From positions 21,640 through 85,639 of the forward strand of contig NZ_MDED01000021.1 in assembly GCF_002939885.1 (NCBI RefSeq): DNA of 64,000 nt, read 5' to 3'. Source of the stretch: Xanthomonas cucurbitae (GTDB lineage Bacteria > Pseudomonadota > Gammaproteobacteria > Xanthomonadales > Xanthomonadaceae). Made by a program: the position numbers and the translations under genes. The notes beneath the pieces were generated by a model, which was given only the letters and a program-made list of their open reading frames with translations, did not search any database and had not been told where the DNA came from. Positions 46,234 to 55,252 of the stretch are shown in pieces. Numbering within the stretch: the stretch's first letter is position 1; each line of letters begins with the position of its first letter.

Positions 46234-49200
46234 GTTCCAATCCAAGTGCCGGTGGGGGCGCGACGCCAACACTCGCCCTGGTCGTACGCCGTGATGCTGT
46301 TTCAATCCACGCGCCCGTGAGGGCGCGACAAAATCCGTTCCACCGATGCGATCAGGGCGTTGTAGTTTCAATCCACGCGCCCGTGAGGGCGCGACCCGCC
46401 GATGCTGGCCGGGGTCGCAAGGGTGATTTGTTTCAATCCACGCGCCCGTGAGGGCGCGACGCCAGGCGCAGGCCGAGGTGGAACGCCTTGGTTTGGTTTC
46501 AATCCACGCGCCCGTGAGGGCGCGACCGGGTCGTTCCCAACATGGGCGCCGGCGCAGCAATGTTTCAATCCACGCGCCCGTGAGGGCGCGACTACGCATA
46601 CGCCTCACCTGCCTCACCCGCGCCGTGTTTCAATCCACGCGCCCGTGAGGGCGCGACGCGGTCCTGCGCCCTGAGTTCGGCGTTGTGATCCCGTTTCAAT
46701 CCACGCGCCCGTGAGGGCGCGACAATACCGCTGACTGCGCCGGCACTGGCGATACTGAGTTTCAATCCACGCGCCCGTGAGGGCGCGACAGGAGTTCTAC
46801 AAACTGCGGGATTCGGTTAACGAGTTTCAATCCACGCGCCCGTGAGGGCGCGACCCACGGGCTCCAGTCACTCGGCGCGCAGGCAGTGTTTCAATCCACG
46901 CGCCCGTGAGGGCGCGACTTGCACAAGCTGGGAGTCAAAAGCGCATGACTATCGTTTCAATCCACGCGCCCGTGAGGGCGCGACATTCATGGCGATAATC
47001 TCTTGGTGGTTTTGCTTTGTTTCAATCCACGCGCCCGTGAGGGCGCGACTTATTCCCTGATGGTATCAGTCAGGGCACTAGTCGGTTTCAATCCACGCGC
47101 CCGTGAGGGCGCGACCCGCACAGCGCGCCCATGAATCCACAGAACAACAGTTTCAATCCACGCGCCCGTGAGGGCGCGACCATGATTCGTCCCGGCTATT
47201 GGGGATGTAAGCCGGTTTCAATCCACGCGCCCGTGAGGGCGCGACAGGCCAGCGTGGTGGTCAACGACATCAAGGGCGAGTTTCAATCCACGCGCCCGTG
47301 AGGGCGCGACGGTGGCGTGCCGCAAGATCGGGCGCAAGGCCATGTTTCAATCCACGCGCCCGTGAGGGCGCGACCACGCAAGTGACTTCCACCAGGAGCG
47401 CAGTGCATGTTTCAATCCACGCGCCCGTGAGGGCGCGACCCGGACTCACCGGCAAGCTCGCCGCCCTGGACAAGTTTCAATCCACGCGCCCGTGAGGGCG
47501 CGACGGTAAGGGCGTGGGCGTGGTCGTGCCCACGCTGCTGTTTCAATCCACGCGCCCGTGAGGGCGCGACGGCGGCGGTCATGCCGCACCGCCGACACGA
47601 TCCAGTTTCAATCCACGCGCCCGTGAGGGCGCGACCCGAGGAGTGGACCCCGGTGGACGCCGGGGATATGGTTTCAATCCACGCGCCCGTGAGGGCGCGA
47701 CATTTCTGCACCGACGTACCGATGCGATCGAACAGGTTTCAATCCACGCGCCCGTGAGGGCGCGACGCCAGCGGGCGCCGCAAAGATGTCGAGCTGCATT
47801 GTTTCAATCCACGCGCCCGTGAGGGCGCGACCCTGCCGGCGATGGCTGCCAGGTCGAACCCCTCATCGTTTCAATCCACGCGCCCGTGAGGGCGCGACGA
47901 TCGATCATTGGCAAGAGCGCGCATTGCGTGCTGTTTCAATCCACGCGCCCGTGAGGGCGCGACGTGCGCACATCTTTCCGCGGCTCAAGATCGCCACTGT
48001 TTCAATCCACGCGCCCGTGAGGGCGCGACCCGGTACTCCGGTGCGTGGCGCGTCGGTGATCTGGTTTCAATCCACGCGCCCGTGAGGGCGCGACCTTCTG
48101 CCGACAATGCTCCCTCATCATCACTACCTGTTTCAATCCACGCGCCCGTGAGGGCGCGACCAAGGGCGTGCGGACATTCGAGGGCGGACTGTTGGTTTCA
48201 ATCCACGCGCCCGTGAGGGCGCGACGAGCGTTAGTGCTCGTCAATAGATTCTCATGGAGAGTTTCAATCCACGCGCCCGTGAGGGCGCGACAGAAGAGGG
48301 AGAGCCTGTCCTGCGTGAGCTTATGTTTCAATCCACGCGCCCGTGAGGGCGCGACGCTGCATATGCTTGTGCTTGAGCCGGCGGAATTCGTGTTTCAATC
48401 CACGCGCCCGTGAGGGCGCGACGATCTGCTCGCCCTCGACTACCCCGAAGCTGCGCAGTTTCAATCCACGCGCCCGTGAGGGCGCGACTGCGGCGGCTTC
48501 ATCCGCCAGGGCCTGAGCATCCAGTTTCAATCCACGCGCCCGTGAGGGCGCGACCTGGCGGCCGTTCCAAGTCACGTTTTCCCACTTCAGTTTCAATCCA
48601 CGCGCCCGTGAGGGCGCGACAAGATGACTTCGCGCAACTATCGCCGGATCACGGTTTCAATCCACGCGCCCGTGAGGGCGCGACCTGCCTCCATGCGCTT
48701 TGCCTCTCGCTGATACTCTTGTTTCAATCCACGCGCCCGTGAGGGCGCGACGCGCCGGGCCAAGGCCGCAAAGGCCGCTAAGCGGGTTTCAATCCACGCG
48801 CCCGTGAGGGCGCGACCGCTTGCGGCAATCACCCTCAAGGAGTTCATCATGTTTCAATCCACGCGCCCGTGAGGGCGCGACCCGTCACGGACTTTTCATA
48901 GCGGAGCGGTCTGTCGGGTTTCAATCCACGCGCCCGTGAGGGCGCGACCGCATCCTCGATCAATCAGCACCCGCTTGTTCTGGTTTCAATCCACGCGCCC
49001 GTGAGGGCGCGACCGAGGCACTGGCCATGATCGCGTGGCGCGATGCAGTGTTTCAATCCACGCGCCCGTGAGGGCGCGACGTGATGCGGCCGCACCTTGC
49101 CTCCAGCCATTCACGCGTTTCAATCCACGCGCCCGTGAGGGCGCGACCTAGCTGTCTTAGCAAATAGCCTAATCTTCTGCTTGTTTCAATCCACGCGCCC

Positions 49201-49606
49201 GTGAGGGCGCGACTTTCTTGGGAGTCCTGAATTCGCGTATCACTCTAGGTTTCAATCCACGCGCCCGTGAGGGCGCGACGACAAGGGGTTGGTCGTGGTG
49301 CTACGGATAGCCAAGTTTCAATCCACGCGCCCGTGAGGGCGCGACGTCCGGGGCCACCAACAGCAAGCAGATGTACCACGTTTCAATCCACGCGCCCGTG
49401 AGGGCGCGACCGAACATCCGCGTTGGTACCACCATCCTTAGCAAGTTTCAATCCACGCGCCCGTGAGGGCGCGACCTGCAACGGATCACACAGGTGTGCC
49501 GCTACCCCACGTTTCAATCCACGCGCCCGTGAGGGCGCGACCATAGACGCTCCGGAAATCGAGGTCGCGGGCGATGTTTCAATCCACGCGCCCGTGAGGG
49601 CGCGAC
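46234..49606 (-). CRISPR. Type I-C CRISPR array, 52 repeats and 51 spacers
   Basis: The 31-base repeat reads GTTTCAATCCACGCGCC...GGGCGCGAC on the plus strand; the transcribed form is its complement, GTCGCGCCCTC...GATTGAAAC, as usual for type I-C. Fifty-one repeats, from 46299-46329 to 49576-49606, look identical. One at 46234-46264 is degenerate (5 of 31 bases differ) and marks the trailer end. Spacers are 33-36 bases, mostly 34-35. The leader and cas genes lie at the high-coordinate end, so new spacers should enter near 49606. The array is among the longer ones for type I-C. I could not check spacer targets by reading. Confidence 0.99.
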
Positions 49607-49794
49607 TGCCCTAGCATAAAGGGTTTGCCAGAACTACAAAAAAACTGGGCTTTCCGCGAACCTCTTGACGAGCGGACACGAGGAAGCCGAATTTCTCTCA
49701 GTATTTTTGCAAAAATATAAATTTATTCTTATGGATCAATTGCTTAGGGGGAGCGCGAGTCTGCTGGGTATTTGCAGGACGCTTGGGGTTCGCA
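49607..49794 (-). promoter_or_regulatory. CRISPR leader and array promoter
   Basis: This 188-base region between cas2 and the first repeat is AT-rich, with AAAAATATAAATTTATT near 49711-49727. On the minus strand this gives TTTATATTT, a good -10 for array transcription. No gene is supported in it. It is the expected site recognised by Cas1-Cas2 during spacer uptake. Confidence 0.75.
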
Positions 49795-50085
49795 TCAGAA
49801 GATCAGTGGCCCCTTCAGGTCCAGACTGGGCTTTGCCCCGATATGTTCGACGCGCGCTTCCCATTTGGCGCCAAGGTGATAGAAGCGCAGGCTATCTACC
49901 GTAGGATCTATCAGGTCGCACAGACGTTGCCGCAATTGCGTCCACTGCGCTGGCTCCACTTCGATTTCGAAGACAGAGAACTGCACCCGTTGGCCAAGGT
50001 CGCGGCAGGCCTTGGCGACCTTGCGTAACCGTTTTTCACCGCCGAAGGAGCTGGTGCTGACATCGTAACTGACTAAAACCATCAT
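49795..50085 (-). CDS. cas2: CRISPR-associated endonuclease Cas2
   Basis: This 96-residue protein begins MMVLVSYDVST, with the conserved Asp8 at the end of the first strand of the ferredoxin fold, and continues RLRKVAKACRDLGQRVQFSVFEIEVEPAQW, typical of type I-C Cas2. The start at 50085 has AAGGGGAA upstream. It forms the Cas1-Cas2 integrase that inserts spacers at the leader, which begins just after its stop. It is the last cas gene of the operon. Confidence 0.96.
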   Translation of the reverse strand: MMVLVSYDVSTSSFGGEKRLRKVAKACRDLGQRVQFSVFEIEVEPAQWTQLRQRLCDLIDPTVDSLRFYHLGAKWEARVEHIGAKPSLDLKGPLIF

Positions 50086-50099
50086 GATGCAATTCCCCT

Positions 50100-51134
50100 T
50101 CACTTCCACAAGAATGCGGGATAACCATCCAGATCTCCACGCAGACACCTTGCCATGAGCTGTGCCTGTACGAAGGGGAGTAGGCCGATATCGACCTTTT
50201 CGCCGAGGAAGGTGTGTTGGAGCTGCTCGCGTTTGCGCTCTTGGTAGGCGACCAGTACAGTTTTGCGCGCGTCGTCCTTGAGGAGAACAGCGCCGTTGTC
50301 GAAGACCTGGAAGTCGCGCTCGTTCAACTGGCGGCGATTAATCAGAGATAGTGCCAGGCGCTCGCCAAGCAGTGGCCTGAATTCCTCTGTCAAATCCAGT
50401 GCCAGGCTTGGCCGTCCGGGTCGGTCGCGATGAAGGAAGCCAACCGCAGGATCCAGACCAACGGTCTCCAGAGCTGAACGACAATCGTGGGTAAGTAATG
50501 TATAGAGAAACGACAGTAGCGCGTTGAAGGCATCGCGCGGTGGGCGGCGATTGCGGCCACCGAAGCGTAGTAGCGGCGCTTCAGCGCGCACGAGCTGACC
50601 GAATACGCCGAAGTACGACTGTGCGGCCTCACCCTCGAGACCACGCAGCACGTCCACGCTGGTCTCGATGAGCAGGCGGTGTGGAATGCGCTTGAGTCGC
50701 TTGAGTGCATGTTGGAAGGCGGAAATGTCGGTGAGACGGTCGCCATGGTCGCGCCAGCCGCGCGCGAGCACGGCGCGTTGGTTGTGAATCTTTCCTGCCA
50801 GCAGGTGGCGCACGATATCGGCGCACCGCAGAGGATCGTCGCTGCGCCGGTACTGCTCGCGGCGCAGCAGGACATTGCCGGAAACCGGGCCTTCGACACG
50901 GGCAAGAAAACGTCCCTGCGGGGTCAGGTAGCAGATGCTGATGCCTTGCTCCGCACAGAAGCCAAGCAACTGGGGCGACACTGCCACGCGTCCAATGCAG
51001 ACGATGCTCTCCAGCATATGAACCGGCAACCGGGTACGTTCCTGCCGATCCACTTCGAGAACGACATTGGCACCGTCCTTGCGTAGCCAGGCACCGTCGG
51101 TGGTGACATAGAGTGTGTTGAGTTGGCGGCGCAT
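50100..51134 (-). CDS. cas1: CRISPR-associated integrase Cas1 (I-C)
   Basis: This 344-residue Cas1 begins MRRQLNTLYVTTDGAWLRKDG, with the N-terminal beta domain and the C-terminal helical catalytic domain. The metal-binding residues fall in the GLEGEAAQSYFGVF (Glu), LGLDPAVGFLHRDRPGRPSLALDLTEEFRP (His, Asp, Glu) region. The sequence is of the Cas1c kind. It starts two bases after the cas4 stop and is followed at 14 bases by cas2. It integrates spacers together with Cas2. Confidence 0.97.
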   Translation of the reverse strand: MRRQLNTLYVTTDGAWLRKDGANVVLEVDRQERTRLPVHMLESIVCIGRVAVSPQLLGFCAEQGISICYLTPQGRFLARVEGPVSGNVLLRREQYRRSDDPLRCADIVRHLLAGKIHNQRAVLARGWRDHGDRLTDISAFQHALKRLKRIPHRLLIETSVDVLRGLEGEAAQSYFGVFGQLVRAEAPLLRFGGRNRRPPRDAFNALLSFLYTLLTHDCRSALETVGLDPAVGFLHRDRPGRPSLALDLTEEFRPLLGERLALSLINRRQLNERDFQVFDNGAVLLKDDARKTVLVAYQERKREQLQHTFLGEKVDIGLLPFVQAQLMARCLRGDLDGYPAFLWK

Positions 51135-51136
51135 GG

Positions 51137-51769
51137 TCAGTCCGGTTCGGCATCGAGTTGCTGGCGCAGCCAGCTGTGGACGCTGCCACGCCCAAGCAGC
51201 CGCGGTTGGCACAGGTCGATCAGTGAGCAAGCGTCACAGCGTCTGCTGTCGTAGCGGGCGCCGGGAGTCACACCGCGTGACAGAAGCGCACGGGTGTCGG
51301 TGATGGTGCGGTGAGTCAGCTCGCGCAACGCTGTATCAAAGAGGACATCCTTGCGGCGGCGCGTCTGCCCATAGAAAAGCGCGCCGGCAGCCACCGGGCG
51401 CCCGAGCATGGTTTCAAGGCATAACCCCTGGGCACATAGCTGCACCTCATCGGCTCGGTGTGCTTTCGGTCTGCCCCGCTTGTACTCCACAGGTAGCGCG
51501 AACTCCCCGGCGGGGTCACGATGGAATTCGACCACATCGGCTTTGCCGGTGATACCCAGTTCCAGTGCCAGCAGCGGCATCGCGGTGACCGTGCGGACTC
51601 CCCGCCTGCGCTCGGCGTGGGGCGTGTCAGCGCGCTCATGCAGCAGGCGGCCTTCCGCGGTTTGTCTGTTCTCTGCCCATTGGCGTTCCACATGGATCAG
51701 CGCGCACTGGCGCGGGCAGTACAGGTAGTGCTGCAGGGCAGAGAGCGGGATCAGGTCGTCGTCGTCCAT
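51137..51769 (-). CDS. cas4: CRISPR-associated Cas4 exonuclease
   Basis: This 210-residue Cas4 has a RecB-like nuclease core (ITGKADVVEFHRDP, then VEYKRGRPKAH with catalytic Asp, Glu and Lys) and iron-sulfur cluster cysteines: C18 and C22 in YCPRQC and three in the C-terminal RRCDACSLIDLC. In type I-C, Cas4 trims prespacers and reads the PAM before Cas1-Cas2 integration. It lies between cas7 and cas1, the usual I-C position. All four cluster-type cysteines appear intact. Confidence 0.95.
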   Translation of the reverse strand: MDDDDLIPLSALQHYLYCPRQCALIHVERQWAENRQTAEGRLLHERADTPHAERRRGVRTVTAMPLLALELGITGKADVVEFHRDPAGEFALPVEYKRGRPKAHRADEVQLCAQGLCLETMLGRPVAAGALFYGQTRRRKDVLFDTALRELTHRTITDTRALLSRGVTPGARYDSRRCDACSLIDLCQPRLLGRGSVHSWLRQQLDAEPD

Positions 51770-51789
51770 GGTTCCCGCTCTCCTGGTGG

Positions 51790-52656
51790 TCAGAACAGTT
51801 CGGTCAAGGTGACGCCGGAAGGAAGCGCGCGATCGATCAGTACCTTGTAATCGGAAAAACTGCGTGCCGGTCCCTGATCCGCCTGCTCAGTGCGCTCGAC
51901 CTTGACCTTATCGAATAGCAGGTGTGCCGGCGCATTACCCATGGGGTGTTCGTGTTCGAAAACGATCAATTTGCGCGCGGCCATCTCACCGCGAGCGGCA
52001 GAGCGGTCGTGCTCGAACAGGTTGGTCAGCGCGCGCCACAGTAGTTGCAGGTCGTCCTCCGAGAAACCAGTGCGCTCAGCCAGTTTGGCCGAAACAAAAC
52101 CATGCGCGCGATACAGGCCATAGGGAAGAATATGCTTGCGGCCCATGGTGCGTTCCTTCTCGAGATCCTTCTCGTTGGTGACGGCCACGCGGGTAATCGA
52201 GACTTCCAGTGGCAGTACCGGCTCTACCGAACTGGCAAACGCCAATTGCACCGGGCCGCGCACTTGGCCGGTGTTCACCTCGGTGGTCATCACCGCGCCG
52301 AAGGTGCGCACATCGAAGAAGTTCTGGCACATCCAGGCGGTCAGTTCGCGGGCCTTGTCGCCGTCCTTGGGCAACTTCTTGGCTTCATGTTCGATGCCGA
52401 GCGCGGTGTAGGCCTGCTTGTGCTGGTTGTTCAGCACCGACTTTTCCTGCATGTAGATCGTATAGCCGGGTGCGTTTTCCTTCTCCAGCGCCACATAGTT
52501 GCGGATCTTGCGCTTGAGCGCCACGTCGGTGACCAGGCCGCGGTTGGTCTCCGGGTCAAGGCGCGGCAGGTTGCCGGCGTCGGGGTCGCCATTGGGATTG
52601 CCGTTGGTCACGTCGAACAGGTAGACGAATTCGTAGCGGTGAGTGATGGCGATCAT
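51790..52656 (-). CDS. cas7c: CRISPR-associated Cas7 (Csd2), I-C backbone
   Basis: This 288-residue RAMP-fold backbone subunit covers the crRNA spacer in several copies in the type I-C Cascade. Typical features are [48 protein letters not shown] near the start and [25 protein letters not shown] sequence ([12 protein letters not shown]) in the middle. Its start overlaps the end of cas8c by four bases. Length is standard for Csd2. Confidence 0.97.
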   Translation of the reverse strand: MIAITHRYEFVYLFDVTNGNPNGDPDAGNLPRLDPETNRGLVTDVALKRKIRNYVALEKENAPGYTIYMQEKSVLNNQHKQAYTALGIEHEAKKLPKDGDKARELTAWMCQNFFDVRTFGAVMTTEVNTGQVRGPVQLAFASSVEPVLPLEVSITRVAVTNEKDLEKERTMGRKHILPYGLYRAHGFVSAKLAERTGFSEDDLQLLWRALTNLFEHDRSAARGEMAARKLIVFEHEHPMGNAPAHLLFDKVKVERTEQADQGPARSFSDYKVLIDRALPSGVTLTELF

Positions 52657-53060
52657 GCGGGTTCTCCTTCGGAAGCGGTGTCGGGGGCGTCCTGGCCGTT
52701 GCTGCGGGCAAAGCGTGCCTGGGTCTGGTGGTAATAGCCGATGGCGAAGCGGCCTTGCTCATGAATCGGTAGGCTGCGCGGAAAGCTGGCTGGAAGCGCA
52801 TCGATGATCTGGCCGATCTCTTTTTCCAGGTTCACTGCCAGGCCGGCCTTGTCCTTGCGCAATTTGCCGACATGGTTCTGCGCGCTGCGCAACAGCACCG
52901 GAAAGATGCTGGCCGGGGTTGCCGAGGCCGCGCCGTAATAGCGGTCGCGGATGGTGGCGTTGACCTGCGCGCCCAGTGCGGCGCGTTGCAGGTTTTCCAA
53001 TGACGAGAACAACCGGCCCAGCAGGTAGCCAGGATCGGTATTGGCGATATCGAGACTCAC
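52653..53060 (-). CDS. cas11c: Cas11c small subunit from internal start in cas8c
   Basis: Within cas8c, a GTG at 53058-53060 begins [12 protein letters not shown] and is preceded at eight bases by AAGGGAG (53069-53075 on the minus strand), a much better Shine-Dalgarno than the cas8c interior needs. The 135-residue product is mainly helical, as expected for Cas11. Separate translation of Cas11 from an internal cas8 start is established for type I-C systems. Two to several copies would line the Cascade filament. Confidence 0.8.
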   Translation of the reverse strand: MSLDIANTDPGYLLGRLFSSLENLQRAALGAQVNATIRDRYYGAASATPASIFPVLLRSAQNHVGKLRKDKAGLAVNLEKEIGQIIDALPASFPRSLPIHEQGRFAIGYYHQTQARFARSNGQDAPDTASEGEPA

Positions 53061-54497
53061 GGGGGGTTCTCCCTTGGTGGATGACGGTCCTTGTTGCGAC
53101 GCCAGACGCGCCTCGCGCGCCAGGACGGCTTTGCACAACGCCACGCGCAGCGGATTGACCTGCCCGTCGGCGCGGAAGCGCATGACGATGGCGCCGAGCA
53201 GGCTGCGCGGGTAACGCGTACCGGCGAGGATGGCGCGGGTGAGTTCGCCTGCCAGCAGCGGCGAGACGTCCTCGGCCTTGGGCTTGCCGTGCTCGCCGTA
53301 GACCGGAGCGGTCTGCAGGGCGAGGAATGACGGTGTGGGCGGGCGCTTCCACGCCGGTGGCTGCAGGGCGAGGTCGCGGTAGTGGTCGGCCAGGCGCTGA
53401 GCGAAGTTGGCCAGCGTCTGGGTTTCCCAGAAACGGATCGACAGGCGCGAGGCATTGGGTGCCAGGCCCAGCACGAAGATGCGGGCGTCGTCGTCCAGCG
53501 TGGTATCGAGCTCACGCAGTGGCCGCAGCTGTCGCACCTGCTCCAACGCCAACTGCAGGCGCTGGGTGGCCTGGCCGTCGGCGACCCCCGCGCCATCGGT
53601 ATCCCCGCCCCGCAGGAAATCGGCGATCAGGTCTTCTGCTCCTTCGGCCTGTGCGCTTGTCCGGGCCTGCGCCCAGAACACCACCGTGCTGTCGCCGATC
53701 TGCAGCCGCTGCCGGTTGCGTGGGTCGCGCCGCAGTAGGTGGTTGAGTGCGGTGGTGTAGGCGAAGGTGGCGTGTTCGGACACCGGGGCGTTCTCGCCCT
53801 GGCTTTTGCCGTAGGAGGTGAAGGCATCAAGGTTGAACGAGACGATCGATGCCCCGGCACTCTGTGCGCCGTTCACGCCCTTGATCGCCGGATGCAGCCG
53901 CGCCAGCGGTGCGCGTTCGCCACTGACCAGGCAGATGCCGGACGCGCCGCCAGCAGCTTGCCCTTGCAGTCGCTCCCAGGCCGCGCGCGCGGCGGAGCGC
54001 TGGTGCAGATAGCCGGCATCGCCATGCAGGCGAAACACCATGTTGGCATCTAGCAGTGCCTCGCCGTGCCGCGCGAAGTGCGGGTGCTCGGCCAGTCGAG
54101 CAGGTGACCAGCTGTCGAGGAAGGCCAGCAGTGCGCGCAGGCCGGGATCGTCGCTGCCGCCCAGCGCTTGCCGGTGCAATTCCTTGAACGCGGCATGCTC
54201 CTGCTCGCAGCGCTTGCTGCTGGCACTGACGCCGAGCGTGTAGCTGGTCTTGTCCCAAAGGAAGAACGATTTGGTTCCTGTCCCGGGTCGTTTGGACGAG
54301 GCCGTCACCGAAAGCGACTTGGGAGTCCGCTTCTTGCCTTCGTAGTCGTGTTCGTCGTCCACCGCCACGACCTCGCCGCTGGTGGTCAGCACGATGGTGT
54401 AGCCGATCTTCTCCTGGCTGTAGCCGGGCGCGGCGATGCCCGATGCCGGATCGTCCAGCAGCCGCTGGTAGTAGTCGGCGAGCGCGGACAGGATCAT
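52653..54497 (-). CDS. cas8c: CRISPR-associated Cas8c (Csd1), I-C large subunit
   Basis: This 614-residue large subunit of the I-C Cascade recognises the PAM. Family marks include [27 protein letters not shown] at the start, [68 protein letters not shown] in the centre, and [22 protein letters not shown] near the end. It overlaps cas5c upstream and cas7 downstream by four bases. Its last 135 codons also carry an internal start for the small subunit Cas11c. Confidence 0.96.
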   Translation of the reverse strand: MILSALADYYQRLLDDPASGIAAPGYSQEKIGYTIVLTTSGEVVAVDDEHDYEGKKRTPKSLSVTASSKRPGTGTKSFFLWDKTSYTLGVSASSKRCEQEHAAFKELHRQALGGSDDPGLRALLAFLDSWSPARLAEHPHFARHGEALLDANMVFRLHGDAGYLHQRSAARAAWERLQGQAAGGASGICLVSGERAPLARLHPAIKGVNGAQSAGASIVSFNLDAFTSYGKSQGENAPVSEHATFAYTTALNHLLRRDPRNRQRLQIGDSTVVFWAQARTSAQAEGAEDLIADFLRGGDTDGAGVADGQATQRLQLALEQVRQLRPLRELDTTLDDDARIFVLGLAPNASRLSIRFWETQTLANFAQRLADHYRDLALQPPAWKRPPTPSFLALQTAPVYGEHGKPKAEDVSPLLAGELTRAILAGTRYPRSLLGAIVMRFRADGQVNPLRVALCKAVLAREARLASQQGPSSTKGEPPVSLDIANTDPGYLLGRLFSSLENLQRAALGAQVNATIRDRYYGAASATPASIFPVLLRSAQNHVGKLRKDKAGLAVNLEKEIGQIIDALPASFPRSLPIHEQGRFAIGYYHQTQARFARSNGQDAPDTASEGEPA

Positions 54498-55168
54498 GTG
54501 CGTACTCCTGCATCTTCCGCTGCCGGCACTTCGACCCGGCCATCGACCATGCGCGCGCGGAAAAAGCGGGGGGTCATGCCGTCGGCGAAGTCGATGTCGT
54601 GCAGCATCCAGCCCAGGTCGCGCTCGCCGGCCAGCGTAGGGTCAACGGCCGGCACCGCAGTATCGTCTTCGATCAGCGCGAAGCTGGCCGGGAATTCACG
54701 GGCGCCCAGGCACGGCGCCTGGAAGCACTGCCCGCGTCGTGCACGGCGATTGAAGATATCCAGGTGCTTGCCGACGTTGTCGTCGGTGCCGGCCTTTTCG
54801 GTCAGCACGAAATGCGCGGCGATCACGTAACCTACTTCGCGCAGCAGGGTGGCTGCACGTTGTTGCCGGTCTTCCTCGACGTAGCTGATCAACGCGTCGG
54901 TGCGACCGGCCTTGAGCGCCTTGCTCACGCTGGCTGCAGAGAGCTTGCCCCCCACCTCGTTGCGGCGAATCGACTCGAAGCGGATCGGCCTGAGGACCTG
55001 GATGCTGTCCACCACCCAGCGGATTGCCGGTTTCCAGTGGATCGCTTCCAGAATTCCGCGCGCCGCCGACGGGGTGATGATGTCGTAGGAGACCCGTTCC
55101 ACCTTCATTTCCGGGCGCGTAAACAACGCCCGTTCGCCCCAGACGTGGAGCCTGACTCCGTAACTCAT
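54494..55168 (-). CDS. cas5c: CRISPR-associated Cas5c (crRNA processing endonuclease)
   Basis: This 224-residue Cas5 replaces Cas6 in type I-C: it cuts the pre-crRNA at the repeat hairpin and stays on the 5' handle. The start reads MSYGVRLHVWGERALFTRPEMKVERVSYDIITPSAARGILEAIHWKPAIRW, which is the canonical Cas5d/c N-terminus. The catalytic Tyr/Lys/His region follows. The repeat hairpin substrate (GGGCGCG and its complement) is present in the array. It ends inside the cas8c start and begins 84 bases after the cas3 stop. Confidence 0.97.
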   Translation of the reverse strand: MSYGVRLHVWGERALFTRPEMKVERVSYDIITPSAARGILEAIHWKPAIRWVVDSIQVLRPIRFESIRRNEVGGKLSAASVSKALKAGRTDALISYVEEDRQQRAATLLREVGYVIAAHFVLTEKAGTDDNVGKHLDIFNRRARRGQCFQAPCLGAREFPASFALIEDDTAVPAVDPTLAGERDLGWMLHDIDFADGMTPRFFRARMVDGRVEVPAAEDAGVRT

Positions 55169-55252
55169 CCTTGGTTCCCTCCTCTGGCGTTGCGTTCTTT
55201 GAGTTTGCGTGGTCGGTATCTCAAATGTTGAGACTTGTGTGCAGACATCTTC

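Noticed and set aside
46299..49606. Many short open frames on both strands with repeated peptides such as SIHAPVRAR and ALTGAWIET
   Set aside because: They are translations of the CRISPR repeats, recur every two repeat units and have no start signals.
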